Shown here: positions 46,267 through 55,256 of the stretch, in pieces | Numbering within the stretch: position 1 is the first letter of the stretch | Layout: each line of letters opens with the position of its first letter | Position numbers and translations under genes: made by a program | Assembly (NCBI RefSeq): GCF_011043735.1 | Contig: NZ_JAAKGV010000003.1 | Span: 62,001 to 126,000 of the forward strand | Reading direction: 5' to 3' | Origin: Methylobacterium sp. DB0501 | GTDB taxonomy: Bacteria; Pseudomonadota; Alphaproteobacteria; Rhizobiales; Beijerinckiaceae | Length of the DNA: 64,000 bases | Notes under the pieces: model-generated | Seen by the model: only the letters and a program-made list of their open reading frames with translations | Database searches by the model: none | What the model was told of the DNA's origin: nothing

Positions 46267-46309
46267 TCACCCCGCCAAAGCCTCACCCCGCCAAGGCCTC
46301 ACCCCGCCA
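46267..46309. repeat. 16-bp tandem repeat at the 3' end of the M20 gene
   Basis: Unit TCACCCCGCCAAGGCC: copies 46267-46282 and 46283-46298, a partial copy to 46309 inside the gene, and a diverged one before 46267. Read on the gene strand each copy repeats GGCGGGGTGA, so the stop codon context itself has been duplicated. The rest of the 45980-46298 gap shows nothing else. Confidence 0.7.
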
Positions 46310-47714
46310 TGTCGAGCGGCGGCGCCAGGTCCGGCGGCAGCGGGCTGACATAGGGCGTGCGGGCCAGCCGCTCGGCATGGTCGGCCTTGGCGCGTGCGAG
46401 CAGGTCGGGGTCGCGCAGCACGTCGACCGCGGTGCCGGCCATCGCCTTGGCGACGTGGATCATCCCCTTGTGCGCCGCCGGGGTCTTGCCCTGCGCGGTC
46501 AGCTGCCAGGAATGGCCGGGGGTGCCGATGGCGTAGGTGGCGCCGCGGGCCTGCACGGTCGGCACCGCCCAGCTCACGTCGCCGACATCGGTCGAGCCCA
46601 TCATCCGCTCGCCGTTGGCGCCGAGCGGCACCACCGTGTCGCAGAGCGGCGCATCGGTCACCGGCACGCCGAAGCGGCGATGGGCCGACACGATGTCCTC
46701 GCGGGTCAGCGTCGCCCGGATTTCTTGCGCGAAGGCGCGGTCCTCGGCGTCGAAGGGCGGGGGGCCGAGGCGCATCAGGTTGGCGTGCAGGGCCTCCTCC
46801 AGCGGCGGGTTCGCGAGCAGGTTCGACATCGCGCTCACCACCCGGCTCGTGACCGTGGTCTCGGTCATCAGCGCCGCGCCGTCGGCGATCTTGCCCACCC
46901 GCGCCGCGAGGTCGAGGAGGGACGGCAGGTCGGCGGCGCGCACGAGGTAGCGCACGGTGGCGCTCGCCTGGACCACGTTGGGGGCGATGCCGCCGGCATC
47001 GAGATAGGCGTAATGCACCCGCGCGTCGCTCGGCATGTGCTCGCGCAGGTAGTTGACGCCGACATTCATCAGCTCGACCGCGTCGAGGGCCGAGCGCCCG
47101 AGATGAGGCGCCGCCGCGGCGTGGGAGGCCTTGCCGGCGAAGCTGAAGTCGATGAGCTGGATCGCCAGCGAGACCGGCTCCCAGATCGACACGAACGGGC
47201 CCGGATGCCAGGTGATCGCCACGTCGACATCCCTGAACACGCCGTCGCGCACCATGAAGGTCTTGGCCGCGCCGCCCTCCTCGGCCGGGCAGCCGTAGTA
47301 GCGCACGCGGCCGGGCAGGCCCTCCTTGGCGAGCCAGTCCTTGACGGCGGTGGCGGCCAGCAGCGCGCCGGCGCCGAGCAGGTTGTGGCCGCAGCCGTGG
47401 CCGGCGCCCTCGCCCGGACGCGGCCGGTGCTCGGCGACGCCCGCCTCCTGGCTCAGGCCCGGCAGGGCGTCGTACTCGCCCAGGATCGCGATGACGGGAC
47501 CGCCCTCGCCGGCCTCGCCCATCATGGCGGTCGGCATGCCGTCGATGCCCTCGGTCACCCGGAAGCCCTGGGCGCGCAGCATCGCGGTGTGCTCGGCGGC
47601 CGAGCGCACTTCCTGGAAGTTTAGTTCCGGCATTTCCCAGACCCGGTCCGAGAAGGCCGTGAACACCGCCGCGTGCTCCTCGACGTGCCGCCAGATCGCC
47701 TCGCTGTTGTGCAT
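46299..47714 (-). CDS. M20 amidohydrolase, AbgB (p-aminobenzoyl-glutamate hydrolase) type
   Basis: Metal-dependent amidohydrolase of 471 residues. Metal ligands in HGCGHNLLGAGAL and in ITWHPGPF, catalytic Glu in GCPAEEGGAA, dimerisation lid in the middle. The length and the HNSEAIWRHVEEHAAVF start suit the AbgB-like subgroup, which cleaves aminoacyl amides such as p-aminobenzoyl-glutamate. No abgA or abgT lies beside it. It is followed by tandem repeats. Confidence 0.87.
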   Translation of the reverse strand: MHNSEAIWRHVEEHAAVFTAFSDRVWEMPELNFQEVRSAAEHTAMLRAQGFRVTEGIDGMPTAMMGEAGEGGPVIAILGEYDALPGLSQEAGVAEHRPRPGEGAGHGCGHNLLGAGALLAATAVKDWLAKEGLPGRVRYYGCPAEEGGAAKTFMVRDGVFRDVDVAITWHPGPFVSIWEPVSLAIQLIDFSFAGKASHAAAAPHLGRSALDAVELMNVGVNYLREHMPSDARVHYAYLDAGGIAPNVVQASATVRYLVRAADLPSLLDLAARVGKIADGAALMTETTVTSRVVSAMSNLLANPPLEEALHANLMRLGPPPFDAEDRAFAQEIRATLTREDIVSAHRRFGVPVTDAPLCDTVVPLGANGERMMGSTDVGDVSWAVPTVQARGATYAIGTPGHSWQLTAQGKTPAAHKGMIHVAKAMAGTAVDVLRDPDLLARAKADHAERLARTPYVSPLPPDLAPPLDMAG

Positions 47715-47818
47715 GTTTCCTCGCGCTGTCGGGGCGTTGTCGGGCGTTTGCCCCCGCCCCTTGTCGCATGATGGAGGCCGGGCGCCATGCGCCCGGCTCC
47801 GGTCTGGGCTGCGCGAAG

Positions 47819-48451
47819 TTAGGTCTTGGAGGCGTGGGCCCGCCGCGCCAGCGCCCGATCGACGAAGCCGAGGCGGTCCTGGCCCCAGAACAGCTCGCCG
47901 TCGAGGACGATCGTCGGCGAGCCGAACACGCCGAGGCGTTCCGCCTCCTCGCCGTTGCGGCGATACTGCGCCTGGACCGGCTCGCTGCTCTCGGCGGCCA
48001 CGAGCGCGGCGCCGTCATAGCCGTTCTCGTCGGCGATCGCCCGCCGCACCGCCGGATCGGCGATGTCGCGCTCCTCCGCCCACAACGCCCGCAGGATGGC
48101 GTGCGAGAGCGGAAACGCGTCGAGCCCGGCGAGTTGCGCGGCGATGACGGTCCAGCCGGCATGCTTGTTCCAGTTCGCCGCCGGGTTCGCCATCGGGTAG
48201 TGCCGGGGCGTCACGTTGAGCGGCAGGCCCAGGTAGTCGCTCCAGCGGGCGAGCTCGACGGCATGATAATCGCGACGCGGCTGCGGCCGGGTCCGGATCG
48301 GCACGCCGCCGGTCTTCGGCACCACCTCCTGGAAGTCGAAGGGCTTCAGCACCAGCCGGGCGCGGTGGCGGCGCACGATGTCCTGGAGCTGCGGCCCGCC
48401 GAGATAGGACCAGGGCGAGGACAGGCTGTAGAAGCAGGACAGTTCGACCAT
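47819..48451 (-). CDS. 2-hydroxychromene-2-carboxylate isomerase / DsbA-family protein
   Basis: Thioredoxin-fold protein of 210 residues. Ser replaces Cys in the active site (FYSLSSPWSYLG), as in the kappa-class GST/HCCA isomerases, and GVFGSPTIVLDGELFWGQDRL is the typical cis-Pro region. It is a glutathione-dependent isomerase in naphthalene-type degradation, but most such genes are general. It is divergent from the FAD monooxygenase with a 35-base gap and 104 bases upstream of the amidohydrolase. Confidence 0.85.
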   Translation of the reverse strand: MVELSCFYSLSSPWSYLGGPQLQDIVRRHRARLVLKPFDFQEVVPKTGGVPIRTRPQPRRDYHAVELARWSDYLGLPLNVTPRHYPMANPAANWNKHAGWTVIAAQLAGLDAFPLSHAILRALWAEERDIADPAVRRAIADENGYDGAALVAAESSEPVQAQYRRNGEEAERLGVFGSPTIVLDGELFWGQDRLGFVDRALARRAHASKT

Positions 48452-48486
48452 CGGGATCTCCGGGACGGGCAGGGAAAAGGCGGGTC

Positions 48487-49938
48487 ATGGATATCCACCA
48501 GGACGGCACGGCCGTGAAGGGTCTGACAGCTTTGGTCGCCGAGGTGCGGCGCGACCTTGCCCGCCTGAACCATCCGCCCGCCCCCTGGACCCTGCCGGTG
48601 GAGGGCCCGGACGGGCGCCCCGCCCTCGACGTGCTGGTGGTCGGCGCCGGGATGTGCGGCCAGACCGCCGCCTTCGCGCTCCTGCGCGAGGGCGTCGCGA
48701 ATCTCCGGGTCGTCGACCAGGCGCCCCGCGGCGCGGAGGGGCCGTGGGGCACCTTCGCCCGGATGGAGACCCTGCGCTCGCCCAAGCACCTGACGGGGCC
48801 GGATCTCGGCATCCCGTCGCTCACCTTCCGGGCCTGGTGGGAGGCGCAGGTCGGGGAGGAGGGCTGGCGCAGCCTCACCAAGATCCCGCGCCTCGACTGG
48901 CTGCGCTACCTGCTGTTCGTGCGCGACACGGTCGGCGTGCCGGTCGAGAACGACACCCGCCTGACCCGGCTCTGGCCGGCGGACGGCCTGATCGGGGCCG
49001 CGATCGAGGGGCCGGGCGGCCCCGAGACGGTGTTCGCCCGCAAGGTGGTGCTGGCCTGCGGCCGCGACGGCTCGGGCGGGCGGCGGATGCCGGCCTTCGC
49101 CCGCGGCGGGGAGGGGCGCCTGTTCCACTCCTCCGATCCGATCGATTTCTCGCGGTTCCGCGGCGGCCGGGTCGCGGTGCTCGGCGCCTCGGCCTCGGCG
49201 ATCGACAACGCCGCCACGGCGCTCGAGGCCGGTGCCGCGGAGGTCACGCTGTTCGTGCGCCGGTCGCGGTTTCCGCAGGTCAACAAGTCGAAATGGGCCG
49301 CCTTCCCGGGCTTCCTGCGCGGCTACGCCGCCCTCGACGACGCGAGGCGCTGGGCCTTCACCACGTATATGATGGGCGAGGGCACGCCGCCGCCGCACGA
49401 ATCGGTCCTGCGCTGCACCCGCCATCCGGGTTTTTCGGTGCGGTTCGGCGAAGGCTGGAGCGGGATCGAGGAAACACCCGACGGCCTGGCGATCGAGACC
49501 GCGAAGGGGCGCTACCCGGTCGATGCCGCCGTGGTGGCGGTCGGCTTCGACATCGACCTGACCCGGCGGCCGGAGCTGGACCTCTTCCGCGAGGCGGTGC
49601 TGACCTGGGGCGAGAGGGTGCCCCCCGCCGAGGCCGAGGCCCATCCGGAGGCCGCCCGCTTCCCCTATCTCGGCGACGGCATGCAGATGCTCGAACGGGT
49701 GCCGGGCCGGCTGCCGGATTTAGGCCTGCTGCACGTCTTCAACTGGGGCGTCACGGTGAGCCACGGGGCGCTCGCCGGCGACATCCCGGGCCTCGGCATC
49801 GGGGCGACGCGGCTCGCCCAGGCCCTGGTGCGCGACCTGTTCGTGTCGCAGGCCGACGCGCACTTCCCCCGCATGGTGGCGCACGAGGATGCGGAACTGG
49901 AACCGACGCCGTTCTTCGTGCGGCGGGAGGAGCGGTGA
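48487..49938 (+). CDS. FAD/NAD(P)-dependent monooxygenase-like protein
   Basis: A protein of 483 residues with two Rossmann motifs: FAD-binding VLVVGAGMCGQTAAFAL (about residues 52-70) and NAD(P)-binding RVAVLGASASAID. GEGRLFHSSDPIDFSRF between them recalls the FxGxxxHxxxW region of Baeyer-Villiger and flavin-containing monooxygenases in diverged form. Cytoplasmic. The substrate is unknown. Only 35 bases separate it from the divergent isomerase gene. Confidence 0.78.
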   Translation: MDIHQDGTAVKGLTALVAEVRRDLARLNHPPAPWTLPVEGPDGRPALDVLVVGAGMCGQTAAFALLREGVANLRVVDQAPRGAEGPWGTFARMETLRSPKHLTGPDLGIPSLTFRAWWEAQVGEEGWRSLTKIPRLDWLRYLLFVRDTVGVPVENDTRLTRLWPADGLIGAAIEGPGGPETVFARKVVLACGRDGSGGRRMPAFARGGEGRLFHSSDPIDFSRFRGGRVAVLGASASAIDNAATALEAGAAEVTLFVRRSRFPQVNKSKWAAFPGFLRGYAALDDARRWAFTTYMMGEGTPPPHESVLRCTRHPGFSVRFGEGWSGIEETPDGLAIETAKGRYPVDAAVVAVGFDIDLTRRPELDLFREAVLTWGERVPPAEAEAHPEAARFPYLGDGMQMLERVPGRLPDLGLLHVFNWGVTVSHGALAGDIPGLGIGATRLAQALVRDLFVSQADAHFPRMVAHEDAELEPTPFFVRREER

Positions 49939-50006
49939 CGGACATCAGGGGTCCACCGATACCTCTCCGAAGTCCTCGTATCACCCACCGTTAGAATGCA
50001 CGCGCT

Positions 50007-50057
50007 CCCCTTTCCCGGACGACCGGAGCGATAGCGGAGGGAGATCCGGGAAAGGGG
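50007..50057. terminator. 13-bp inverted repeat between convergent genes
   Basis: CCCCTTTCCCGGA (50007-50019) and TCCGGGAAAGGGG (50045-50057) pair around 25 bases. It lies between the ends of the FAD monooxygenase (+) and glycosyltransferase (-) genes, where a bidirectional terminator is expected. Confidence 0.55.
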
Positions 50058-50095
50058 TGGCTTGCGACCACGCGGGTGCCCGCTCCGTGTCGCGG

Positions 50096-51214
50096 TTACG
50101 CCCCGTGCTGCTCGATGATCCGCCGCTGGATCTCCGGGTACCGCGCCGCGATCTCGTCGGCGGGGGCGTCGAAGATCGTCCGGTGCATCGCCATGGCGCG
50201 CAGCACGCCCGCGACCTGGGGCAGGGTGAAGCGCCGCGACAGCAGGTCCTTCATCGTCTCGGCCACGAGCCGGCGCAGCAGCATCCGCCGGTACTGCGCC
50301 CGCTTCGCCGGCAGCATCGTCGAGTGGCGCCGCAGGAAGAAGGCGAGGTTGAGGAGCTGCAGGGCGATGACGGTCTGCCGCGGCAACCGGCCCGACGAGA
50401 TCTGGAAGTGGTGCAGCCGCGCCCGGGGCGCCACCACCAGGGCGCCGTGGCGGGCGACGCGGTGGCAGAAATCGGCGTCCTCCAGGGCCGCGTAGTAGCG
50501 CAGGCTCGGGTCGAACATCTCCCGGCGGGCGATCTCCGCCCGCACCGTCAGGGCGTAGCCCGGGATGGTGTGGGTGGCGTAGGCCCCCCGGTCCGCCGCC
50601 AGGGTCCCCGCCAGGCCCTCCGGCAGGGCCGCGTCGGCGAAGCGCGGGCTGTCGTAGGGCATGAAGGTCTGCTCGTGGCTCATCATCAGCACGTGCGTGT
50701 AGAACAGCCGCCCGGCCCGCGAGCCCGCGAGCGCCGCACCGAGACGCCCGAGCCGGCCGTGCCGGATGCCCTCGTGTCCTGTCACCTTGTGGTGGAAGTC
50801 CTGCGAGCGGGCGGTCGGGCTGTCGGGCACGCCGCTCGCGCCGACCGCCGCGAGCCGCCCGGCCTCGTCCGCCTCGTAGAGGGCGAGGATCTCCGCGGCG
50901 CAGTCGGGATGCATGAAGGAGTCGTCGTCGATCAGGAACACGATGTCCGACGAGACGAGGTCGATCGCCTGGTTGCGCTGGGTGGCCGAGGATTTGGTCG
51001 TCGCCGGGCGGTAGTGCAGCGGGATTCCGGACGGGCGGACCAGGGCCGTCACCGCGTCGCGGCTCGCCGCCCAGCCGTCGCTGGCATCGACGATGGCGAT
51101 CTCCCGCGGCGGGCGCGACTGCGCCAGCGCGAGGCGGACGCATTCGAGGAGCGCGTCGCCGCGGTTGATGGTGGCGACGGTGAGGGCCCAAGAGAGCGGC
51201 CGGGAAAGCGGCAT
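50096..51214 (-). CDS. family 2 glycosyltransferase
   Basis: A GT-A fold enzyme of 372 residues. The start LTVATINRGDALLECVRLAL, a DDDSF metal/nucleotide motif (FLIDDDSFMHPDC) and the later ALEDADFCHRVARHG match GT2 enzymes. No strong membrane helix, so probably cytoplasmic or peripheral. It would add a sugar to a surface glycan; no other cell-surface polysaccharide genes are adjacent. Acceptor and donor unknown. Confidence 0.85.
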   Translation of the reverse strand: MPLSRPLSWALTVATINRGDALLECVRLALAQSRPPREIAIVDASDGWAASRDAVTALVRPSGIPLHYRPATTKSSATQRNQAIDLVSSDIVFLIDDDSFMHPDCAAEILALYEADEAGRLAAVGASGVPDSPTARSQDFHHKVTGHEGIRHGRLGRLGAALAGSRAGRLFYTHVLMMSHEQTFMPYDSPRFADAALPEGLAGTLAADRGAYATHTIPGYALTVRAEIARREMFDPSLRYYAALEDADFCHRVARHGALVVAPRARLHHFQISSGRLPRQTVIALQLLNLAFFLRRHSTMLPAKRAQYRRMLLRRLVAETMKDLLSRRFTLPQVAGVLRAMAMHRTIFDAPADEIAARYPEIQRRIIEQHGA

Positions 51215-51346
51215 GGATCACCACGGGGCTGATCGGCGTGCGGAGTCCGTCAGCCTCGCACGGCTTGCTCCGGCCGGGGAGCGCCGCGTCCTCCCCAGTT
51301 CGGCGAGACGCCCCTTCGCCGATCGGCGTAGCCAGGACCCGGGATG

Positions 51347-52726
51347 TCAGGGCGGAGGGATCCGCCCCGGCGCCTTGCCGCGGATGAGCGCCATCACGGC
51401 CTCGTCGCGCTCGGAGATCAGGCGGGCGCCGCGCTGGAAGCTCACATAGGCCCAGAGCCAGCGCAACGTGACGACCAGCCGGTTGTGGAAGCCGACCAGC
51501 AGGTAGACGTGGGCGACGCCCCAGACCAGCCAGGCGGGGAAGCCCCGGAGCTTGACGCGGTCCCACTGCACCACGCCGGCATTGCGCCCGATGATCGCCA
51601 GGTTGCCGCGGCTGCGGAAGCGGAACGGTGCCGGGGCCTTGCCGTGCAGGATGCGGTCGCGCAGCGACCGGCCGAGATAGCGGCCCTGCTGGTCGGCCAC
51701 CTGGGCGAGGCCCGGCAGGGGCGTGCCGTCCTCGGCCTTCGCCATCGCGAGGTCGCCGAGGGCGTAGATCCCCGGGCGGCCGACGACCGCGAGGTCCGGC
51801 CCCACCGGCACGTGGCCCTGGCGCGTCGTCTCGACCCCGAGCCAGTCGCCCGCCGGCGAGGCCCGCACGCCCGCGCCCCAGACCACGGTGGCGGCCGGGA
51901 TCAGCTTGCCCTGGACGGTGATGCCCTGCTCCGACACGTTCTCGACGGCGTGGTCGGTCAGCACCGTGACGCCGAGGCGCTCCAGCGCCCGCTTGCTGTA
52001 GGCCGAGAGGTCCTCCGAGAAGGTGCCGAGCACCCGGGGCGCCGCCTCGATCAGCAGGATCCGGGCCTGCTTCGGGTCGATGCGGCGGAAGTCCTGCGAC
52101 AGGGCGTGGTGGGCGAGGCCCGCGATGGCGCCCGCCATCTCGACCCCGGTCGGCCCGCCGCCGATCACCGCGAAGGTCATCAGCCGCTCGCGGGCGACCG
52201 GGTCTTCCTCGCGCTCCGCCGCCTCGAAGGCCAGGAGCACCCGGGCGCGGATCCGGCGGGCGTCGTCGAGGGTCTTGAGGCCGGGGGCGTAGCGCTCCCA
52301 TTCGGGGTGGCCGAAATAGCTGTGGGTGGCGCCGGTGGCCAGCACCAGCGTGTCGTAGGGGATGCGGGTGCCGTCGCGCAGGAGCGCGGCCCGCCCCTCG
52401 ACGTCGATCCCCTCGACCTCGCCCATCAGCACCCGGACGTTGCGGTCCCGGCGCAGGATCGCCCGGATCGGCTCGGCGATCTCGCCCGGCGCGATCACCG
52501 CCGTCGCGACCTGGTAGAGTAGCGGCTGGAACAGGTGGTGGTTGCGCCGGTCGATCAGCGTGACCTCGATGCCCTCGGCCCCCCCGAGGCCGCGGGCCGT
52601 GGTGAGCCCGCCGAACCCGCCGCCGACGATCACCACCCGGTGCGGTCCCGAGACCGGGACGGGCGTGCGGTGCGGCCCGGCCGCCGGGCCCGATTCGAGG
52701 GCGGTGCGGTGGAGGGGTTCGGACAT
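51347..52726 (-). CDS. ndh: type II NADH dehydrogenase
   Basis: Non-proton-pumping NADH:quinone oxidoreductase, 459 residues. FAD motif VVIVGGGFGGLTTARGL, NADH motif FAVIGGGPTGVEMAGAI, the ATGATHSYFG and GDLAMAKAEDGT segments, and a C-terminal amphipathic/membrane region (WLVWGVAHVYLLVGFHNRLV). It passes electrons from NADH to the ubiquinone pool used by the cytochrome bo3 oxidase encoded at 8-12.5 kb. Start at 52726 is the first plausible one. Confidence 0.88.
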   Translation of the reverse strand: MSEPLHRTALESGPAAGPHRTPVPVSGPHRVVIVGGGFGGLTTARGLGGAEGIEVTLIDRRNHHLFQPLLYQVATAVIAPGEIAEPIRAILRRDRNVRVLMGEVEGIDVEGRAALLRDGTRIPYDTLVLATGATHSYFGHPEWERYAPGLKTLDDARRIRARVLLAFEAAEREEDPVARERLMTFAVIGGGPTGVEMAGAIAGLAHHALSQDFRRIDPKQARILLIEAAPRVLGTFSEDLSAYSKRALERLGVTVLTDHAVENVSEQGITVQGKLIPAATVVWGAGVRASPAGDWLGVETTRQGHVPVGPDLAVVGRPGIYALGDLAMAKAEDGTPLPGLAQVADQQGRYLGRSLRDRILHGKAPAPFRFRSRGNLAIIGRNAGVVQWDRVKLRGFPAWLVWGVAHVYLLVGFHNRLVVTLRWLWAYVSFQRGARLISERDEAVMALIRGKAPGRIPPP

Positions 52727-53060
52727 GCGGCTCTCTCGCGGCTCTCTCGCGGGCGGTGGGGCGGCCGCGCAAGCCCCGGCCGGGACTTGCCGAAGCGGCG
52801 CTCTCACCCAAGGTTACGCCTTCGGTGCGGGCTGGAAATCCCCCCTCTTGTGCCCCCTTCCGGAGCGTCCGCGGCGCGCCCGGCCCGCTGCGTCGAGCTC
52901 GCGAGATCTTACGCGGTTCCGGCGGGCGCCGGGCGGCCCCGGACTCTCGGCGAAGCTGTAATTCACAGTCCAGATTTGTATAAAACGGCATACCTCGACG
53001 GCCCGCGGGATTTCCGCTACCCGTGCGGCGGACCACGCATCCTCGAGGGAGAGACACACC
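52727..53060. promoter_or_regulatory. divergent intergenic region ndh / cysK
   Basis: A 334-base gap with no supportable gene. The AT-richer part at 52955-52990 (CAGATTTGTATAAAACGG) is the likeliest cysK promoter, 70-100 bases before its ATG. GAGGGAGAGA is a good cysK ribosome site. The ndh promoter is not evident. Confidence 0.4.
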
Positions 53061-54041
<981 letters not shown>

Positions 54042-54218
54042 GAGGTCCGGGGCGGGGTCCTTCGGGGCTCCGCCCGTTCTGAAGGCTCGTTCGAGCGGTC
54101 GCCGAGGGATTGCCCCTCACGCGGAGTTCGATTCCTCCGCGCCGTTCCGGGCTCCGCCTTCGCGGCCCCGGGACGACCCGCCGGGTGTCGGATCGTCGGC
54201 GAGAACCGGGCGGCGCGC

Positions 54219-54509
54219 TCACGCCACCAGTTCGGGCCGCCGCTCCTCCTCGCAGGCGCCCCGGCGGAACAGCGCGGCACAGCGCGACTCGCGGTGGACG
54301 CTGAGGATCGACGCCCGGTCGATATCGGGATTGTCGGCGAGAATCCGGCGCACGTCCTCGACGAGGCGGCCGTAGCGGTCGGCATCGTAGCCGCTCTCGA
54401 GCGGGCTGACCGCGATGTAGGCCTCGACGACCAAGACCTTCTCGGACTTCTCGCGGGACACTTCGGCCGCGATCCAGGCTGATTTCACCAGACGGTTCGG
54501 GTTGACCAT
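54219..54509 (-). CDS. small hypothetical protein
   Basis: A protein of 96 residues: helix-rich start (LVKSAWIAAEVSREKSEKVL), a beta-like middle (VVEAYIAVS) and an Arg/Glu-rich end with two Cys. No signal peptide or membrane helix, no family I recognise. ATG at 54509. It could be real because of position and codon bias, with no near neighbour on its strand. Confidence 0.5.
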   Translation of the reverse strand: MVNPNRLVKSAWIAAEVSREKSEKVLVVEAYIAVSPLESGYDADRYGRLVEDVRRILADNPDIDRASILSVHRESRCAALFRRGACEEERRPELVA

Positions 54510-54671
54510 CGGCGTACCTCCGTTCTCGTCGGGCCACTCTGCGGCGGCTCAGTCAGGGCAGACTGCGACATCGTGCGCCGTCTGCCAACTCCGCGTGTGC
54601 TGCAAAGCTCCGTTATGTCGCAGGCTCGCCATGCATTCGGTGCATGGAACCGGGGATCCCGGATTGCGGGC

Positions 54672-55136
54672 TCAGAGCGGCAGCAGCCCGTCGCTCTTCA
54701 CCTCCTCCATCACCGCGTAGGTGCGGGTGTTGTTGACTCCCGGCAGGCCCAGGAGGCCCTCGCCGAGGAAGCGGCGATAGGCCGGCATGTCGGCGACCCG
54801 GGCCTTGACCAGGTAGTCGAACCCGCCCCCGACCATGTGGCATTCCAGGACTTCCGGCGCGCGCCGCACCGCCGCTGCGAAGCGCGCGAAGGCGTCGGGC
54901 GTGGTCTTGTCGAGGGAGACTTCGACGAAGACGAGCAGGCTCAAGCCCAGGAGCTGCGGGTCGAGCCGCGCCCCGAACCCGGTGATCACCCCGTCCTTCT
55001 GCAGCCGGCGCAGGCGCTCGCCGGTGGCGGTCGGCGACAGGCCGACCCGCTCGGCCAGTTCCACGTTCGGGATCCGGCCCTCGCGCTGGAGGATCCGCAG
55101 GATCTGCCGGTCGATCCGGTCGAGCGCGTCCGTCAT
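54672..55136 (-). CDS. Lrp/AsnC-family regulator, probable regulator of putA
   Basis: A protein of 154 residues. N-terminal winged helix-turn-helix (LDRIDRQILRILQREGRI, ELAERVGLSPTATGERLRRL), then the RAM effector domain (VECHMVGGGFDYLVKARV-like). It diverges from putA with a 120-base gap, the arrangement of PutR activators that respond to proline in alphaproteobacteria. The start at 55136 (MTDALDRIDR) fits the family. Proline as effector is inferred from context. Confidence 0.87.
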   Translation of the reverse strand: MTDALDRIDRQILRILQREGRIPNVELAERVGLSPTATGERLRRLQKDGVITGFGARLDPQLLGLSLLVFVEVSLDKTTPDAFARFAAAVRRAPEVLECHMVGGGFDYLVKARVADMPAYRRFLGEGLLGLPGVNNTRTYAVMEEVKSDGLLPL

Positions 55137-55155
55137 TCTCTCTGCCAAAGCCCCG

Positions 55156-55211
55156 TTTCGCCGCCGATCCTGCGGCCAAACCCCGATATGCGCCATCGAA
55201 GCGCGGCGAAA
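55156..55211. promoter_or_regulatory. 9-bp inverted repeat in the regulator-putA promoter region
   Basis: TTTCGCCGC at 55156-55164 and GCGGCGAAA at 55203-55211, 38 bases apart, in the 120-base gap between the Lrp-type gene and putA. A symmetrical pair of half-sites separated by about 4-5 DNA turns suits an Lrp-type octamer. The role as operator is inference. Confidence 0.45.
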
Positions 55212-55256
55212 AGCCGATTACGCTGAGGATCGTCAGCCCCGCCCGGACCCGCCCCG

